Assembly: GCA_002363635.1 (NCBI GenBank)
Contig: DEWM01000021.1
Span: 1 to 6,448 of the forward strand
Reading direction: 5' to 3'
From: Caryophanales bacterium UBA3210
GTDB lineage: Bacteria > Bacillota_I > Bacilli_A > RFN20 > CAG-449
Length of the DNA: 6,448 nt
Shown: piece by piece, positions 5,198 to 6,448 of the stretch
How positions within the stretch are numbered: the first letter of the stretch is position 1
How the letters are laid out: every line of letters starts with the position of its first letter
Position numbers and translations under genes: made by a program
The notes under the pieces: generated by a model
Database searches by the model: none
The model's input: only the letters and a program-made list of their open reading frames with translations
Told to the model about the DNA's origin: nothing

Positions 5198-6220
5198 ATG
5201 GAACAACACAAATTAACTTCAGGACCATTACTTGATAAAGATGGCAATTTATTAGAAGCTGGATATTCTTTTAGCTTAGTTAGAACATACTCTCGTAAAG
5301 ATATTAAGGCAGGAAAATCCCGTATTAAAGAATGGGATTACTACTATATTGGAGATGATAATTTTGGTATTGCTTTAACTATAGATGATAATTCTTATAT
5401 GGGACTTGTTTCTGCTTCCATTTTGAATTTTAAAGAGAAGACATATATTAACGCTGCAAGGATGTTTTGGTTCCCTTATGGTAAAGTACATTTACCTTCT
5501 TCATCTTCAGATGGAGATGCTAGAAAAGAAGGTAAGAATTATTATTTCTCATTTGAAAATGATCATGGTAATAGACATCTTAAAGTCTATATGAAGAATA
5601 TGACTAAAGGTAAAGATTTCTATGCTGATATTTACTTGACTCCTTCAAGCAAGAACTCAATGGTTATTGCGACCCCTTTTGAAAAAGATAGACATTTCTA
5701 TTACAACCAAAAGATTAATAATTTAGTTGCAGTAGGTTCTTTTAAATATGGTAATGAAGAATATACCTTTAAAGAAGGTACTTTGGGAGTACTTGATTGG
5801 GGAAGAGGTGTCTGGACTTATAAAAATACTTGGTATTGGTCATCATTAAATGTTACTCAAGATGATAAGAAGATTGGATGGAACTTAGGATACGGATTTG
5901 GAGATACTAGTAACGCTAGTGAAAATATGCTCTTTGTTGATGATAAAGTTTATAAATTAAAAGATGTTATTTTTAATATTCCTCAAAAAGATAATAAAGA
6001 TGATTTTATGAGCGAATGGACCTTTACTAGTGAATCTAAAGATATTGATATTAAATTTACTCCTATTGTGGATAGACACGATAAAACTAATGCCTTGATT
6101 ATTGCTCAAGACGCTCATCAGGTATTTGGATTATTTAATGGTAAGATTAAAACTAAAGACGGAGTAGTTAAGATTAAAAACGCCTTAGGATTTGCAGAAA
6201 AAGTATCTAATAAGTGGTAA
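5198..6220 (+). CDS. DUF2804 domain protein of unknown function
   Basis: From the ATG at 5198 this is a 340-residue protein that I recognise as full-length DUF2804, a family with no established activity. It has no signal peptide or membrane segment, so it is probably cytoplasmic. Recognisable family landmarks, in order, are GPLLD (9-13), RIKEWDYY (42-49), MGLVSAS (68-74), NQKIN (170-174), the tryptophan-rich core DWGRGVWTYKNTWYW (200-214), and GYGFGDTSNASENM (231-244). The pattern of short alternating strands with many aromatic residues suggests a beta-rich fold, possibly barrel- or lipocalin-like, but that is inference. The conserved Asp, Arg, Trp and Asn residues in the core could line a ligand pocket or active site. 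It appears to be a single-gene unit with its own promoter just after the ylmH terminator. A tyrosine-phosphatase-like gene follows 100 bases later on the same strand; no functional link is evident. Confidence 0.88.
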   Translation: MEQHKLTSGPLLDKDGNLLEAGYSFSLVRTYSRKDIKAGKSRIKEWDYYYIGDDNFGIALTIDDNSYMGLVSASILNFKEKTYINAARMFWFPYGKVHLPSSSSDGDARKEGKNYYFSFENDHGNRHLKVYMKNMTKGKDFYADIYLTPSSKNSMVIATPFEKDRHFYYNQKINNLVAVGSFKYGNEEYTFKEGTLGVLDWGRGVWTYKNTWYWSSLNVTQDDKKIGWNLGYGFGDTSNASENMLFVDDKVYKLKDVIFNIPQKDNKDDFMSEWTFTSESKDIDIKFTPIVDRHDKTNALIIAQDAHQVFGLFNGKIKTKDGVVKIKNALGFAEKVSNKW

Positions 6221-6254
6221 AAGATACATACATATAATCGATAATAAATTACAA

Positions 6255-6272
6255 ATATCTATGTATAGATAT
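6255..6272. repeat. Perfect short palindrome upstream of the phosphatase gene
   Basis: ATATCTAT (6255-6262) is the exact reverse complement of ATAGATAT (6265-6272), with GT between them. As RNA it would make a 7-bp A/T stem with a TGTA loop, followed by AATGCTTTTA, a poor T-run, so it is at best a weak terminator for the DUF2804 gene. As DNA it is a plausible operator because it overlaps candidate promoter elements of the next gene. The two readings cannot be separated from the sequence alone. Confidence 0.5.
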
Positions 6273-6294
6273 AATGCTTTTATAGTGGTACAAT
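6266..6294 (+). promoter_or_regulatory. Candidate promoter for the phosphatase-like gene
   Basis: TGGTACAAT at 6286-6294 is an extended -10 element (TG, one base, then TACAAT with five of six matches). TAGATA at 6266-6271, 17 bases upstream, is a weak -35. The start would be near 6301, about 20 bases before the ATG. An alternative -10, a perfect TATAAT at 6270-6275, lacks a good -35 at normal spacing. Confidence 0.45.
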
Positions 6295-6320
6295 ATTACA
6301 AGGCGAAAGGGGGATAAATT

Positions 6321-6448
6321 ATGAAACATTATTTATTTGATTTAACTCTTAATACACGCGATTTAGGTGGCTATAAAACTAGTGAGGGCAAAGTTACTAA
6401 ATATTTACGCTTTATTCGAAGCGATTCTTTAGATATGCTTGGTGAAGA
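6321..6448 (+). CDS. Tyrosine-phosphatase-like protein, N-terminal part
   Basis: An open frame begins at ATG 6321 and runs off the right edge after 42 complete codons. AAGGGGG at 6307-6313 lies seven bases before the ATG. The N-terminus contains NTRDLGGYKTSEGK (11-24) and then YLRFIRSDSLDML (28-40). This matches the conserved opening of the bacterial protein-tyrosine/serine phosphatase family related to Mycobacterium PtpB and Listeria LipA, where the pattern is N-x-RDLGGY, a short basic stretch, then a RSD-type motif. The catalytic HCxxGxxR loop would lie beyond the window, so activity cannot be judged. These enzymes dephosphorylate proteins or phosphoinositides; the substrate here is unknown. 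Confidence 0.8.
   Translation, partial: MKHYLFDLTLNTRDLGGYKTSEGKVTKYLRFIRSDSLDMLGE

Noticed and set aside
186..6448. Possible alternative genetic code, since all stops are TAA
   Set aside because: Tryptophan is encoded by TGG throughout, including at conserved sites, and no gene has in-frame TGA; TAA-only stops are expected in so A/T-rich a sequence.
1..6448. CRISPR arrays, insertion sequences, tRNA genes, riboswitches or a defence cluster
   Set aside because: I read both strands and found no regularly spaced repeats, transposase motifs, terminal inverted repeats, cloverleaf patterns or long structured leaders.

Overview
The window reads as a piece of chromosome from a low-GC Gram-positive bacterium (Firmicutes/Bacilli or a close relative). 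The evidence is the strongly A/T-ending codon use, AGGAG/GGAGG-type ribosome binding sites 4-8 bases before most starts, short intrinsic terminators, and a YlmH protein, a family typical of Firmicutes. Tryptophan is encoded by TGG throughout and every visible stop is TAA, so the standard bacterial code fits and a mycoplasma-type code is unlikely. I cannot name the genus.

Layout: positions 2-55 look like the last codons of a + strand gene that enters from the left, followed by a weak A/T hairpin with a T-run. A minus-strand ArsB/SLC13-type permease (1487 to 186) converges on it and has its own clear terminator at 151-176. The 112-base divergent gap (1488-1599) separates the permease from a + strand series. 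That series is ruvX (1600-2028) with an iron-containing alcohol dehydrogenase (2058-3266), ending at a terminator at 3265-3290. Next come a membrane-anchored alpha/beta hydrolase (3324-4382) and ylmH (4382-5119), which overlap by one base and end at a G-rich terminator (5124-5159). A monocistronic DUF2804 gene follows (5198-6220). Last is the start of a tyrosine-phosphatase-like gene that runs off the right edge (6321 onward).

Functionally this is mostly housekeeping (16S rRNA maturation by RuvX, ribosome-associated quality control by YlmH) mixed with metabolic and transport genes of unknown substrate. No mobile element, CRISPR array, tRNA, rRNA, toxin-antitoxin pair or phage gene is visible, and I see no convincing previously undescribed system. 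The most interesting non-coding signal is architectural. At two places a promoter-like -35 element falls in the loop of the upstream gene's terminator hairpin, with the -10 element at or just past the end of the T-run, so transcription may end and restart within about 40 bases.
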